Translations under genes and position numbers: made by a program
NCBI RefSeq assembly: GCF_022458985.1
Contig: NC_061777.1
Coordinates: forward strand, 13,853,668 to 13,917,667
Length of the DNA stretch: 64,000 nt
Reading direction: 5' to 3'
DNA from: Mugil cephalus
Taxonomy: Eukaryota > Chordata > Actinopteri > Mugiliformes > Mugilidae
Shown here: positions 9,926 to 22,125 of the stretch, piece by piece
How the letters are laid out: every line of letters begins with the position of its first letter
Numbering within the stretch: the stretch's first letter is position 1
The notes under the pieces: model-generated
The model's input: only the letters and a program-made list of their open reading frames with translations
What the model was told of the DNA's origin: nothing
Databases searched by the model: none

Positions 9926-10059
9926 AAAAGAGCTGTTGTACGAGTGACTGAACCAACAGATTTGAAAAGTAGCCAGATTTGCAGGCTCCTGGAAGCCGGA
10001 AGTAAATGGATCACTGCATTACGAAGAAACAACTGGAATCTAGGCATATTTAGTGTCAA
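9926..10059 (+). pseudogene. Relic THAP first exon, copy 2
   Basis: Same relic as 1672-1809, with the same Cys-to-TGA codon and frameshift. It has also lost its start codon through a short deletion, and the donor reads CAA/GTAATA instead of CAG/GTAATA. It is more decayed than copies 1 and 3. Confidence 0.45.
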
Positions 10060-10376
10060 GTAATATTAATTCATACTGTATTTTTGATGAAGTTATACCC
10101 TAGATTACTTCTTAAGTTACGTTCTGGAGGGCTGTTAGATAAGTTTATCGATGTGTTGTTTTGGCGTAGTTACGGCCAACAGTAACTATTTCAGTTCAAT
10201 AAATAACCATAAAACAATAAACGGAATATGACCTAACCTAACTGAAATGACCCAAAACTATCTTAAATTAACTGAAACTGAGGCGAATCCACTCTTCCAA
10301 ATCCATGCTAGTTCGTAGAAGTCATTGTTGAGCCCAGGCGGAAAAAGCTCCGAATAAGCTGGACTTAACTTCCGGG

Positions 10377-10550
10377 TGAGCAGGGAGAAGCAATCGATCT
10401 CCCTCTCTATTCATCCAACGTCTAACCAATCAGGTGACGCTCCATTGGTCATGAGGCGACACCGGCACATAGGACAGATCAGCCATGGCCACCAACACGA
10501 CTGGTGGATCTTCAGAGAGTACTATTTGCGTTCGTGAAATTGTGTCATAG
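10377..10550 (+). promoter_or_regulatory. CCAAT-box promoter-like module, copy 2
   Basis: Duplicate of 2128-2301, with both CCAAT boxes, the ATG (10485) and the 21-codon frame preserved to the TAG. Confidence 0.35.
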
Positions 10551-10852
10551 ATTTGAGCTGAGCTGAGGGTTTAGGCGGAGAAAATGCAAAGAGGCATGTA
10601 AATTCACATCGACTTTTATTTATATGACATTTTTTACAATATCTGGGTTCATGGATTTCATGGATTTTTCAAAATAAAAGCATAACACTGAATCTTGTGT
10701 GTATGGAATGGCTTTGTTGTTTGCTAAACAAAACAAAGTTATTAAGGCGGAATTACACATTGTGGAATGCGTTGATGATTTATATTAAAACTACTAATAA
10801 ATATAAAATAGGTGTAAAGAATTAATTTCCTGGTGCGTCGTCCACTATGTCC

Positions 10853-11329
10853 TCAGCCTGCTCTCAGTCGGAAGGTCAGGTAGATGGTGCTGTGCGCCCT
10901 CACGTTGTAGTCCGACAGCTTTCCAGCAGACATCTCCCTGTCTTCGTGAACAAGCCTCTGCTGGCTCACCGGTACCCCCTCCCTCTGCTCCACACTCCGC
11001 TTGAAGTCGTTCACCGTCTCGTTGGGTTTGATATCGTAGGTGCTCGTCTGCCCCTTCTCGTTCCTGAGGAACACTTGGATGATAGGAGGCTCGACGATCA
11101 GCAGGGAGACATGGGAGCCGGACTGCAAGCCGTAGTAGGACAAAGGTTTGGTGTCGTCGCTGAGAGTTGTCGTTTGGCCGTTTACAAACATCAGCTTCTG
11201 TTTGTGCACAGGCACCTTCAGTAGTCTATGGATTTGTGTTTTCAGGGATCCAACAGTGTCCTGTGGGTTCACAACCAGCCTGTGGGACGTCCCATCCAGT
11301 GTTTTGATGATTAGTTCCATCTTAACAGT
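10853..11329 (-). CDS. isg15: ISG15-like modifier, copy 4, C-terminus LRAG (CDS 10853-11320)
   Basis: The single coding exon encodes 155 residues and the two ubiquitin-like domains are intact. The terminal motif is RLRAG before TGA, whereas the other complete copies end RLRGG. A single base (GGA to GCA in the sense strand, near 10861-10863) explains it. In ISG15 and ubiquitin the terminal Gly-Gly is adenylated by the E1 enzyme and forms the isopeptide bond. The penultimate Gly is needed for efficient activation and deconjugation, so this copy may be poorly conjugated and act mainly unconjugated. It lies head-to-head with UNG-like B, whose first recognisable exon is only about 0.6 kb away. Confidence 0.93.
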   Translation of the reverse strand, partial: TVKMELIIKTLDGTSHRLVVNPQDTVGSLKTQIHRLLKVPVHKQKLMFVNGQTTTLSDDTKPLSYYGLQSGSHVSLLIVEPPIIQVFLRNEKGQTSTYDIKPNETVNDFKRSVEQREGVPVSQQRLVHEDREMSAGKLSDYNVRAHSTIYLTFRLRAG

Positions 11330-11435
11330 CTGAAAGAGAATTCAAAATATAATTTAAGATGCAGCAAAAAGACATCTCTGCTAATTGTCAAACGTTGCTT
11401 CATCATTGTTCATTTTATGAAGAGAGCTTCATACC

Positions 11436-11612
11436 TTGGGGTGATATCTTGTCTTCCTTTTTTGTTCAGAGATGCCACTTGTCACGATGCTCAATAGCTG
11501 TGTGAAAACTTTTAGCTCCTCTGTTTATATACAGTCTGACCCAGCTGATTTAAACACCCTCCCCTTCACTTACGATTCATTTTCCCTCTCTGCTTTGATT
11601 ATTTTCGGTTTC
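11436..11612 (-). promoter_or_regulatory. ISG15 copy 4 leader, TATA (11524-11531) and ISRE (11603-11612)
   Basis: The minus strand shows GAAACCGAAA at 11603-11612 and TATATAAA near 11524. UNG-like B begins about 340 bases further right in the opposite direction, so this is a possible shared divergent promoter. Confidence 0.75.
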
Positions 11613-11955
11613 TATTTTCCAAACATTACTCCACTATAAAATGCGTGTTTTGATCACGCAGCATTGCGTCACCACCTAACAGGTTTATTAGGCAGGTGTT
11701 GCAGGTGTGGCGGAGGAGAAACAGCTGGGCTGGGACAAGGGACTTTCTTTTTTTAACTAATCTGTTCAAGTCCAAGCTACTTTAAGAAGTTGTTTAGAGG
11801 GAAACAAAGCCAGACTTGTAGACTTTGCCGTTCCGCGCCCGTGACGCGCCCGGTGGGTGTTGACGCCGAGTGGAGGACGGTCCCGGTGGATTTTCGGGTA
11901 AATTCAATTTCGCATCCGGCTGTACGTTTCGTACCAGTTCTCAATACATTATCGG

Positions 11956-14344
11956 ATCGGAGAGAGCTGGAGACCGGCGCTGTCTGCTGAGTTTGGAGAG
12001 CCTTATTTCAAAGAGGTCAGGAGGCCAGTCAGTACGTTGCACATGGAGTGTGTGTGTGTGTTTTGTTTGTTTTGTTTGTTTTTACAAGTTTTAATGAGAG
12101 CACGTCTCTGTCACAGCTGATGAACTTTGTGTCTGAGGAGAGGGAACATCACGTTGTGTACCCACCTGATGAACATATCTTTACCTGGACACAGACGTGT
12201 GACATCCGAGATGTAAGTTTTAATTGCGTTGTGCTGGACGTTGCCTGACATGCGCAGACTTTGCAAAATGCTAGACAACACAAGTGACTGAAATGGGAGT
12301 TGTCAAATTAATAGAAATGTGTATCAGTACAACACAGTACAATTTAATGTTATATTAACCACAGCCTCCAGATGAAAACACACAATTATTTTTCTGAATA
12401 CAATAACCTCCACAAAGATGATATTTAGTGCAGGACTGTTATATTACAGTGCATTCATTTTCATTAATGTACCTATTGAACTGGCAAGTGAGTGTTCAAA
12501 GCCTCTAATACAGTCATATGTGTATGTAATATATAGTGTATAGTGTGTTATATTCAGTTTACCGACACAACAGAGCCTCTGTTACTGGCAGCAGGCCTGC
12601 CATTGTACATAATACGCTGTTTTTGCCCACTTTTGTGATTTTGTTTTTTACTCTTTTTGTTATTTTATTCTCTTGCTCTTAGTTTATGTACCGCTCTTCG
12701 CCTCCTAATTGCTCTTCGGGGATAAATAATTTTTTTTCTGATTTTGATTCTAAATCAAGTAATTTGACAATTGACAAATCTTTTTTTTTATTATTATTAT
12801 TATTTAACATTTATTCCTTCACAAAACTTAAATATTACATCTCAAGTAATGCAGCAAGTAATGCATATGATATTTTTGACACAGTAGAAACATTTGGAAA
12901 GAGTTTATATAGCCTGCGTACATTTCCTATACAGACAAAACCAGTTGTAGTTTTCAAACAACAACAGCGACGCTTAGTGGCAGGAGGTCATTTTTCACTT
13001 AATCTATGTATTGATGCGTCTATAGAGCCTCGAGGAGACAAATTGGATTGTAACCACTGAAGAAATTTGGCACATTTTTACCAAAATACATACAGTCATT
13101 ATCACTACTTAAATTACTAATTAAAATTGTGCGTCCTGTTTGTGCAAATTTATGCTGAGGGGTTCAGGATGGACAGATGGTTACCTGGATTTCCCTTTTT
13201 TTTTTTAAACGATTAAAAGTGTGCTATCTAACGATGTCCTTAAATTATTAATTGTTAATTATTTGTCACTGTTTTCTCATCTAAAGATGTGTTTGTAATT
13301 CCAGGTCAAAGTGGTGATTCTTGGCCAGAATCCATACCATAATCCTGACGAGGCCCATGGGTTGTGTTTTAGTGTCAAAAGGCCAGTGCCTCCTCCACGC
13401 AGGTTTGAAGCCTTTTGAGTTTCTCAGATAGGAAACAACACATACCACTATTTTTTTTTATTCTTAGATTGTTTGACTTGACAAGATTAAAACCTCCAAC
13501 TTGCGAAGTGAATAACATTGAAGATAGTTTCCTGTTAACCTGGGTCCTGGCATTTATCTTTGTTACTTTGATACGTTCCACCACCTGAACACCAAGAACA
13601 CATGATCATACTTTGCATCTTGCATCCTGGTGCCAGATGTTCCCCAGAAGTGCAGGATAGACACACAGCCATCCAAATCTAATTGTGCTGTTAAGTCAGT
13701 ATTTCGATTTAGTTTCTTCAATTTTTATGTTTCCAGTTTGCAGAATATATACAAAGAGCTGCTCTCTGACATTGACGGCTTCCAGCACCCTGGACATGGA
13801 GATCTGACTGGATGGGCCAATCAAGGTACTTATTAAATATAGTCTGCTGAACATTTACACACAGTTACACAACAAGGGAACTGTCTGACATTAACAAAGC
13901 GTCTCTTTTCTCAATCTGTGACTCCGCTCACCAGGTGTGTTGTTGCTCAATGCTGCGCTGACCACCCGGAAAGGCAAGTCTAATACGCACAAAGGCGAAG
14001 GCTGGGAGTCCTTCACTGACGCTGTGGTGCAGTGGCTCAGCAACAACATGGAAGGCCTCGTCTTCATGCTGTGGGGAGTGGAAGCTAAGAGGAAAGGAGC
14101 TTCTATCGACACAGTGAGTCCATACAGTTGTGTTAATGCAAATTCTTTCAGCTGTGTTTATTATTTATGTTTTCATGCTCAGTTTTCACACTCTGTTTTA
14201 CAGAATCGCCACCACGTGCTGCAAGCTGCGCATCCATCTCCCCTGTCCGCTCGTCGGGGTTTTTTTGGGTGCCAGCATTTCTCAAGGGCCAACGAGCTGC
14301 TCAAGAAATCTGGAAAGTCTCCCATTGACTGGAAGGCACTTTAA
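11956..14344 (+). CDS. UNG-like uracil-DNA glycosylase paralogue B, catalytic Asp replaced by Asn, 5' deleted
   Basis: Exons are about 11956-12015, 12117-12212, 13305-13402, 13737-13825, 13935-14113 and 14204-14344. All five introns keep GT-AG ends and frames. The protein carries the same GQNPYHN motif and WGVEA loop as paralogue A, and the same [15 protein letters not shown] and IDWKAL. Exon 3 ends KRPVPPPR, closer to canonical UNG than KWPTLPPR of paralogue A, and exon 4 has FQHPGHGDL. Relative to A, about 220 bases of the 5' exon are deleted, removing both the premature TGA and the usable ATG. No in-frame ATG precedes IGESW after the upstream TAA. The first in-frame Met is at 12120, giving at most 199 residues unless another 5' exon is used. 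The catalytic change was therefore present before duplication. Confidence 0.85.
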
Positions 14345-14644
14345 CTTGTTATGTATGTTTGCTTTTCTAATATGTGTTGATTAACTACACACCAAAATCC
14401 TAAGCTTTCTAACTTCCTGTTTCAGCAATCTGTATTTAAGTTGAAGAGTTTTTGTTTTATACACTGCCTTTTCCTTGTTCTTCTACTTTTTTAAGCCTTT
14501 TTGTTCAGACTTGCTGTTGGGATGTATTTTTGTATGATCTGCTGTTGGCAGTTCCATTGTTGTAAATATGTTTGTTTCCTTCTCTGTATTTACTGAAATT
14601 TGGGTTCAACTAAAGTGGTTCCAAAAAGCGGTTGTTTTGATTTC

Positions 14645-14900
14645 TCACATTTGTTTAATATTCGGTTCCTGTCTCTGTTCCTCAGTGCTCACTTCCTCTA
14701 GTAACTGGAAACAGTTTAATGAAGATATTGCAGATGCACTCAAGTTTTAAAAGGAAGTCACACAACACCTGTAATATGTTGGTCCGGATGAATGTTGATG
14801 GTTGACCCACGACCCAAGAAACAGAGTTTAAATATTGGTGCAGGAGCAACTTGTGATTTTTTACGAAGAACTTTATTTGGGATCTGCTCCAGCACCACCC
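14645..14900 (+). repeat. Dispersed repeat, copy downstream of UNG-like B
   Basis: Counterpart of 7334-7610, with an extra segment (about 14810-14880) not present in the first copy. Confidence 0.6.
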
Positions 14901-15302
14901 ATTTCAAGGAGAATATAACAATGTCAATTTTAAAGTCTCAACCCTACAGTTGTCTTTTTGTTACATCTTCAGACCTGAAACAGTGCAGCTCCACCCACTG
15001 AGCTGAGGGTTTAAGGCACAGGAAATGAGAAGAGGCGTGTAAATTCACATCAGAGACTTTTATTTATATTACATTTGTTACAATTTCTGGGTAACATGGA
15101 TTTTTTCACCATAAAAGCATAACATTGATCTCTTGTGTGTATGGAATGACTTTGTTGTCAGCTAAACAAGACACAAAGTTATTAAGACGGAATTACACAT
15201 TGTGGAATGACGATTTATATTAAAACTACGAATAAATATAAAATAAAACTAAATAAAAAAAAAGTATAAAGAATTAATCCTGGTGCGTCGTCCACTATGT
15301 CC

Positions 15303-15803
15303 TCAGCCTCCTCTCAGTCGGAGGGTCAGGTAGATGGTGCTGTGCGCCCTCACGTTGTAGTCCGACAGTTTTCCAGTTGTCATGTCCTTGCCTTCGTGAA
15401 CGAGCCTCTGCTGGTTCACCGGTACCCTCTCCCTCTGCTCCACACTCCGCTTGAAGTCGTTCACCGTCTCGTTGGGTTTGATATCGTAGGTGCTCGACTT
15501 CCCCTTCTCGTTTATGAGGAACACTTGGGTGGGAGGATTGATGGGAGGATTGATGGGAGGATGCTCGACGATCAGCAGGGAGACATAGGAACCGGACTGC
15601 AAGCCGTAGTCGCACAAAAGTTTGGTGTCGTCACTGAGAGTTGTCGTTTGGCCGTTTACAAACACCAACTTCTGTTTGTGGACAGGCACCTTCAGTAGTC
15701 TATGGATTTGTGTTTTCAGGGATCCAACAGTGTCCCGTGGGTTCACAATCAGTGGGTGTAATGTCCCATCCAGTGTTTTGATGATTAGTTCCATCTTAGC
15801 AGT
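15303..15803 (-). CDS. isg15: ISG15-like ubiquitin-like modifier, copy 5 (CDS 15303-15794)
   Basis: The single coding exon encodes 163 residues and ends LRLRGG. The linker is expanded by a duplicated NPPI-type unit; in DNA, the plus-strand motif ATTGATGGGAGG is repeated at about 15536-15560. It is the unit-2 counterpart of copy 3: same position after UNG-like B, same linker length and same HPLIVNP change. Substitutions such as FLINEKGKS in domain 2 distinguish it. It looks intact. Confidence 0.95.
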   Translation of the reverse strand, partial: TAKMELIIKTLDGTLHPLIVNPRDTVGSLKTQIHRLLKVPVHKQKLVFVNGQTTTLSDDTKLLCDYGLQSGSYVSLLIVEHPPINPPINPPTQVFLINEKGKSSTYDIKPNETVNDFKRSVEQRERVPVNQQRLVHEGKDMTTGKLSDYNVRAHSTIYLTLRLRGG

Positions 15804-15910
15804 CTGAAAGAAAATTCAAAATATAATTTAAGCATGCGGCAAAAAGACATCTCTGTTAATTGTCAAATGTTGCTTCATCATTGTTCATTTTATGAAGAGA
15901 GCTTCATACC

Positions 15911-16090
15911 TTGGGATGATTTCTTGTCTTCCTTTTTTTTTTGTCTGGGATACCACTTGTCGCGATGCTCAATAGTTATGTGAAAAGTTTTAGCTCCTCT
16001 GTTTATATACAGCCTGACCCAGCTGATCAAAACACCCTCCCCTTCGCTTAAGATTCGTTTTCCCTCTCTGCTTTGATAACTTTCGGTTTC
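15911..16090 (-). promoter_or_regulatory. ISG15 copy 5 leader, TATA (16002-16010) and ISRE (16081-16090)
   Basis: The minus strand shows GAAACCGAAA at 16081-16090. A second IRF-like GAAAACGAA is present about 25 bases further upstream or downstream, as in copies 1 and 6, and a TATATAAA element follows. The leader donor is near 15911. Confidence 0.75.
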
Positions 16091-16648
16091 TATTCTCCAA
16101 ACATGACTCCGCTATACGATGCGTGTTTTGATCACGCAGCATTGTAGGTGTGGCGGAGGAGAAACAGCTGGGCTGGGACAAGGGACTTTCTTTTTTTAAC
16201 TAATCTGTTCAAGTCCAACCATGAACTGTGACTGTGTTTAGCTACGTTAAGAACTTGTTTAGAGGGAAACAAAACCAAAGCAGAAAATATCAGCCATGAC
16301 AAGTATTTCTAACAATGCAACAAGAAAAAACAAAAACACAGTGACGTGTACTGCAAATAACCGGGGGGGTAACATGCCTTGTATAATACCTAGTATATAC
16401 AGTCAATGTGTAATACCGGCTCTAGTACTCATTTGGTATTTGGTCTCGAGGGCCAAATGTAATTACACTGCGGACCAGAGTTTGACACCTACGACATAGA
16501 AGGTATGCACGTGACGTCACAACTAGCCGAAGTCTCCATGGTTACGGAGCACTGTGTGGCAGAAAGTGACAGATGAACATGGAGATGAACAGCATTAGTT
16601 TGAATCATAGCCTTTAATGGCGTCTAAGTTGTAAAACTGATTTTAAAA

Positions 16649-16786
16649 ATGACGAAGAGCTGTTGTGCGAGTGACTGAACCAACAGATTTGAAAAGTAGC
16701 CAGATTTACAGGCTCCTGGAAGCCGGAAGTAAATGGATCACTGCATTACGAAGAAACAACTGGAATCTAGGCATATTTAGTGTCAG
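16649..16786 (+). pseudogene. Relic THAP first exon, copy 3 (partial third spacer)
   Basis: Same relic as 1672-1809, including ATG, the TGA at the zinc-ligand position, the KWITALRR core and the CAG/GTAATA donor. The spacer homology ends near 17035, marking the right edge of the array. Confidence 0.45.
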
Positions 16787-17180
16787 GTAATATTAATTCA
16801 TGCTGTATTTTTGATGAAGTTATACCCTAAGTTACTTCTTAAGTTACGTTCTGGAGGGCTGTTAGATAAGTTTATCGACGCTGTTGTTTTGGCGTAGTTA
16901 CGGCCAACAGTAACTATTTCAGTTCAATAAATAACCATAAAACAATAAACGGAATATGACCTAACCTAACTGAAATGACCCAAAACTAGCTTAAATTAAC
17001 TGAAGCTGAGGCGAATCCACTCTTCCAAATCCACACTTGTTCGTATCATTGACTGTATATACTGTATATACTATACAGTTCGTATGGATCATTGTCGAGT
17101 CCAATTCTGCTTAATTTGTCCAGGCGGCAGCGAAGTCAATGCATACCTGGGGAACATAATTATTGTGCGCCAGGTATGCA

Positions 17181-17188
17181 TTAATAAT

Positions 17189-17228
<40 letters not shown>
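17181..17228. repeat. (TAA)n microsatellite
   Basis: About 15 consecutive AAT/TAA units. Confidence 0.95.
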
Positions 17229-17231
<3 letters not shown>

Positions 17232-17753
17232 TTAAAAAAGGACAAGCTAACCCAAGGTTTGTGGAAATGTTTTTGAAATGGCAAACACAACCACCCCATA
17301 AACAGGACCTACAGTACATAAATAATGCCCACTTCTATCTGCTCTGTGAGAGATTTCACTAGTTTTGACTGAGCAATATGGCTCATGTACGCCTTGGAAT
17401 GCTATTAGTTGTAATAAGTATAAAGTTAAGTGTTTTCAATGTTATTATTCAGCGTTACATGCTGCAAGTTTCAAGTTAGAGAAAAATATGATGTTTTACA
17501 AATACTTTTATAGTCTTGAATGGTATAAAACTATTATCGTTATCATCATTATTACCTGTTTGTGCTCATTTGTGCTGTTTGACATTTACACATTTCAAAC
17601 TGACCCCGATAACGGTACAGTATTTGACCTCGACGCGGAGGCGTGGCTCCGTCGGCAACGTAATGACGTAACCAGGAAGAGTGGCGGGGTGACTTCGCCC
17701 CTGTCAGTTTACTTTGTGGAGCTAATATTTGTTCACTTTAACTATTGACAAAA

Positions 17754-20700
17754 ATGGCCGTGGAGAGTCTGCCCGTCCGGGACGCGTCCTTACATTTCCG
17801 TTTACTGCAGCAGTATCTGGTTCTTCTGAAGAAATACCCCATTCTGACAAAGTCTGTAACGAGGTTAGTAGCCCCGGTCATTGACTGCTTCTTCTTTCCT
17901 CAGTCTGACAGTCCAGCCTTTCTTATTTTCTTATTTAGCCATTGGCAAAGTAAATCTGTTGCAACTAAGTTTATTAGGTCGTTTGCTATGCAGGAACAAA
18001 TATAGAGTCGTTTTCAACTGTTCAGTTGTTGCCTTTTATCTATTTATTTATTTATTTTTTAAATAGAGCACTTTGTTTGCTCTGACCACAGACTGGTCCT
18101 TTGTCACCACACTGATTTCAACCAATCAGCATCTGCAGGGGGAACCACCCCTGACTAGTTGATGACACTGATTTTATATTTACAAGAGCACCTTTCTGTA
18201 AATGTGCCTGTTGCATATTGACAAATTTCTTTGTGCATCCTCTGTGTTTCCAGTGGGATCCTCTCAGCTTTAGGAAATCTTCTGTCTCAGATTTTGGAGG
18301 CAAGAAAAAAGGCCAAAAATGGAGCTGCTGTCAAAGAGATTGATGTGGCTGGAGCCTCACGCTACGCCATTTATGGGTGAGATTTAATCCATGAAGAAAA
18401 CTGAGCATCTGTGTTGGCTTTAAGGCTACAAGGCCATGGTTGTGATGTTGTGTTACAGTGAAACTATTGAATGATAGCAGAGACATACTGTTCTCTCTTA
18501 TTATCTTTGCGTCTTAACCTTGACCTGTCAAACACAAGGCTAAAACAAAGGCAAAGGGACTTGAAGAAAGTGCCTTGTAAGTGGCTTCTTTAGCTCTAAT
18601 GAAAACTCAAACTTTGGTGGGAGGTTAAGGTTTTTTATTGTTTATCATTATTTAAGTTTTCATTTCCATCAATTTCAATCTGTTTGTACTGGACATCCAG
18701 ACTACTGTAGCATGTGTACATATAATAATAAGTGTACAATAAATAGTTTAATGTATCAAGTTAAATGTTAAAATTTTTTTCCCCCAATATCTATATAGTC
18801 AAGTTAAAGTGCTATAGACTGAAAATCTTCACATCCTTAAACTTGATCTCTTCCATGCGCTCAACTAATTTAATGACATGTATCTATGTATTTGTGCTAG
18901 TTATAAGATCCCTTGTTGTTTGTTGCAGGTTACTTGTTACAGGACCGGTGAGCCATTTCTTTTACCAGCTGATGGAGGTGTGGATGCCCATCACAGACCC
19001 GTACTGTATAGTCAAACGTCTCCTACTGGACCGGCTTATTTTTGCTCCTGGCTTTTTGCTCATTTTCTACTTTGTTATGACCATCCTGGAGGTGGGTCTT
19101 CCCATGAACTACCTCTTCAGATTGATAGAGGGTATCACTAGCGTTAAGATTGCATGTGTTTTTTTTTTTAAATTGTCAGAAAAGGTGGAGCGAGGCTGAA
19201 ATAGCTTGATTTGACCCTTCTGACACACTTACTCATTTAAATCCTCACAACTAGGAAGTAACACATACATTTATGTAGTGAGGAAAAAAATGTAAACAAA
19301 ATATGTTTTATACTTATCTAGCAATCATTACTGTTTATCACTGCTTTGCACTATACTGGCAACATCTTTATTTACATAGTTATGGGAAAAACATCTGACA
19401 TATCAATGACTTAATCTCTGTTCAACATTGCCCATGATAAAAAAAAAAAAATAAAAATCACAACACAGTAAACCCGGATACGTTGAGGTTACCTATACAA
19501 TTGAGGAAACCAGTTGTCCTAAAAAAATTAAGTAATGTACTATGAAAACTTGAGTGCATTTAACTTAAAAAATTGAGTGGATTATATTGTTATTTTGAGT
19601 TCACTACACCTAATACCAAGTTTGTTTAACTTTAAAACATTAGTAAACATTAGTAATATCTATTTCTTTGCCCATTTATTTATTCCACTTAAAACTTAAA
19701 GCACTAACCTCCAAGTTGATTTAACTTAAAAATTCCACTTAGTATCTCGAGTAAAATAAAATCAATTTATTAAACATTTTAATACTACACATTTTAAATT
19801 AAGAAAATAAAAATCAAACCGCATTCTTTCCATGTTTTATTAAATGTGGGACACAGAAATGTTACATCTAACATTTTTAACAACAATGTCAGTCAGTAAT
19901 TATGGAGTTGTATCTGTGTCTTTGTCGTGTTATCAAACAGAATAGGTTTGAAATCAAAATATCGCATCACCAAATCAGAGCCAATACTATAAAATGTAGT
20001 TGGCAATAGGAATGGAACTAGATCAGTGCTAATAACATGAATCAGGATGGAATGAAATTGCAAAATCAGTGGCCGTACATAAAAACTTGCGTATCGAAAC
20101 ACAAGCAACATTAAACAGGGTATTGTACAAAATTACAAATAACCAAGCAGTCATATCCAGAGCAGTGGAGCAGGTATATCTATATATCTGTTTTAAACAG
20201 TTATAAACAGATAGTTTATTTTGGAAGGTGCTTTACATCAGTCCAAAAAGGACACAGAAGGCCTGTGGCAAGTTAGCCAGCTCCAGCATTAGCACACTCC
20301 CTTTCGATCCTCACTCTGAGCTGAGAAACACACAATGAGAGGACATTATGACGACACTTTAGGTAACGTTAAAAAAGCCCCAGCCAGGAGGCCCCTAACA
20401 AGTGAAAATATCTGTATTAATATTTCAAACAACATTTACACTGCTCACAAACAGCCACTAAAGCTATATATGTCTAATAGTTTAACTGGTTAATATGAAT
20501 TTACACTGCTCTGTAGCCAAAATGTGTCTAATATAAGCTTAGCTAACGAAAACAGATTTTTTTACAGCCCTAGGAGCTAGTGCTAACTTTAAATCAATAG
20601 CCGCCATTAAATGTCGCTCATTCACCAAATTCAGTTGTCTCCGTTTTCTCCACTTGAGGCAGGCTCATGTGGCAGGGCTTCGTTCGGTGATAAAAGTAGC

Positions 20701-22125
20701 TACAGGGAGCTACGGTAGTGGAACTACTGTTTCCACTGCCTATAAATTACTCCTCGCTAAATAAAAAAATAGTTATAAAAAGTTGTAAAATGTCTCTGAA
20801 CTCTTCAGCAGCGAATATGCAGCATGAATCATGCAGATTCTAATTATGTTGTGGCGGGAATTTAAGAGGCGTTTTCATGAGCAAAACTTCAACCTCCCCA
20901 CCTAATTCAACTTAAAAGTATCCATGTATGTCGTTACGTTCAAATGTAAGTATATTCTACTAATAATTAGTAGAGTGCACTTTCATTTGGCAGTTATACA
21001 ATCAAACGTAAATTATCTATGTGAATTGTAATTGATTGTTTGAGTAGAAATGAAACCCAGGCTAACAGTGAAGTTGCTCCCGCTCACATTTAAGCTCTTT
21101 TTATTGAGTCTAGTGCCAACGTTTCAGTCTATCGACCTTTATCAGGACCAACATTTTACAACTGTTATGTGACTTCTTTCTAAAACCTGAGTGCGTCTAT
21201 GCAATTACTAGATTAGGGAGTTTCCAGGTACTAGAGGAAGTGACCTCAGCCACAACACTGTCGAGCAGAGACAGGAACTGGATATTAAACAAAGAAAATG
21301 TTAATCAATTTAACAATATATTCAGGACCACAGTAAGAAAAGAAACTTTGTGGCAATCTAGAAGAAAATTATCAAATATAACTTAATCATCTCTGATATC
21401 TACATGTTGACTGAGCCTTGACGACCTTTTCCTTGATGCCATATTTTATTACATATTAATCGCCAAACAAAAAAAAAACACCCCATCTCAGCGCTTAATG
21501 TGACGACTTTAAATGTCCTGTTTTATTTAACACTCAAAACATTTCATTTCACTAACTAAATTTGAGGAAGAAGCACAGGAAATATTTTACTACATATTGC
21601 TCTGAAGAAATACCAAACATGAAACCAAACTTTGCAGAATTAATAATACTAACTATGCCTTGTGAACGGATTATGATGTGTAAAGTTAAACCTATTTAAC
21701 CTGGATGTTTACCATAGTACTTAGTCTATGTCCTTCATGTATCATCTGCAGCCATTAAGATTTTTACATGGATAAATATAAAAATCAATATAAATGTGGA
21801 CCTTTAATCATCTTAAACCATCCTCAGGCCAAAGGCTGGGCAGATTTCGAAAAGAAGATGAGAAGTAGTTACTGGACCGCTCTGAAGATGAACTGGAAAG
21901 TCTGGACTCCCTTCCAGTTCATAAATATCAACTTTGTGCCCGTTCAGGTACGTATTTAGCTGGTATGCTGCATTCAAAGCGAGACGAGTCACACACTGGC
22001 ACTTGTTTACCTCCCCCCCTCCCCCCGTGTCTTCCTGTATCTGTTCTTGCTTTCAGTTCAGAGTGCTGTTTGCCAACGTGATCGCCTTGTTTTGGTATGC
22101 CTACCTCGCATCTGTGAGAAAATGA
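17754..22125 (+). CDS. pxmp2: Peroxisomal membrane protein 2 (PXMP2/PMP22, Mpv17 family)
   Basis: Exons are 17754-17863, 18254-18376, 18929-19091, 21828-21947 and 22057-22125. They sum to 585 nt (194 residues plus TGA), with canonical splice sites throughout. Recognisable blocks are GILSALGNLLSQ in exon 2, TGPVSHFFYQLME and LLLDRLIFAP in exon 3, MNWKVWTPFQFININ in exon 4, and FRVLFANVIALFWYAYLAS at the C-terminus. The WTPFQ.IN..FVP stretch and four hydrophobic segments define the PXMP2/Mpv17/PMP22 family. PXMP2 is known as a channel-forming protein of the peroxisomal membrane that passes small solutes. The start follows a short leader (GACAAAAATGG context). The gene converges on ISG15 copy 6. 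Intron 3 (19092-21827) holds repeat-derived sequence. Confidence 0.96.
19430..21070. repeat. Probable decayed DNA-transposon sequence in PXMP2 intron 3
   Basis: This AT-rich stretch starts AACACAGTAAACCCGGATACG and is littered with TTAACTTAAAA and AAGTTGATTTAACTTAAA-type motifs. It shows no convincing coding frame. It looks like a non-autonomous transposon, but I cannot assign a family. Confidence 0.35.
21080..21345 (-). repeat. Dispersed repeat, inverted copy in PXMP2 intron 3
   Basis: The reverse complement matches 7334-7610 and 14645-14900. It includes GTTTCCAGGTACTAGAGGAAGTGA and GGACCACAGTAAGAAAA on the plus strand. It shows that the repeat also exists outside the array. Confidence 0.6.
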
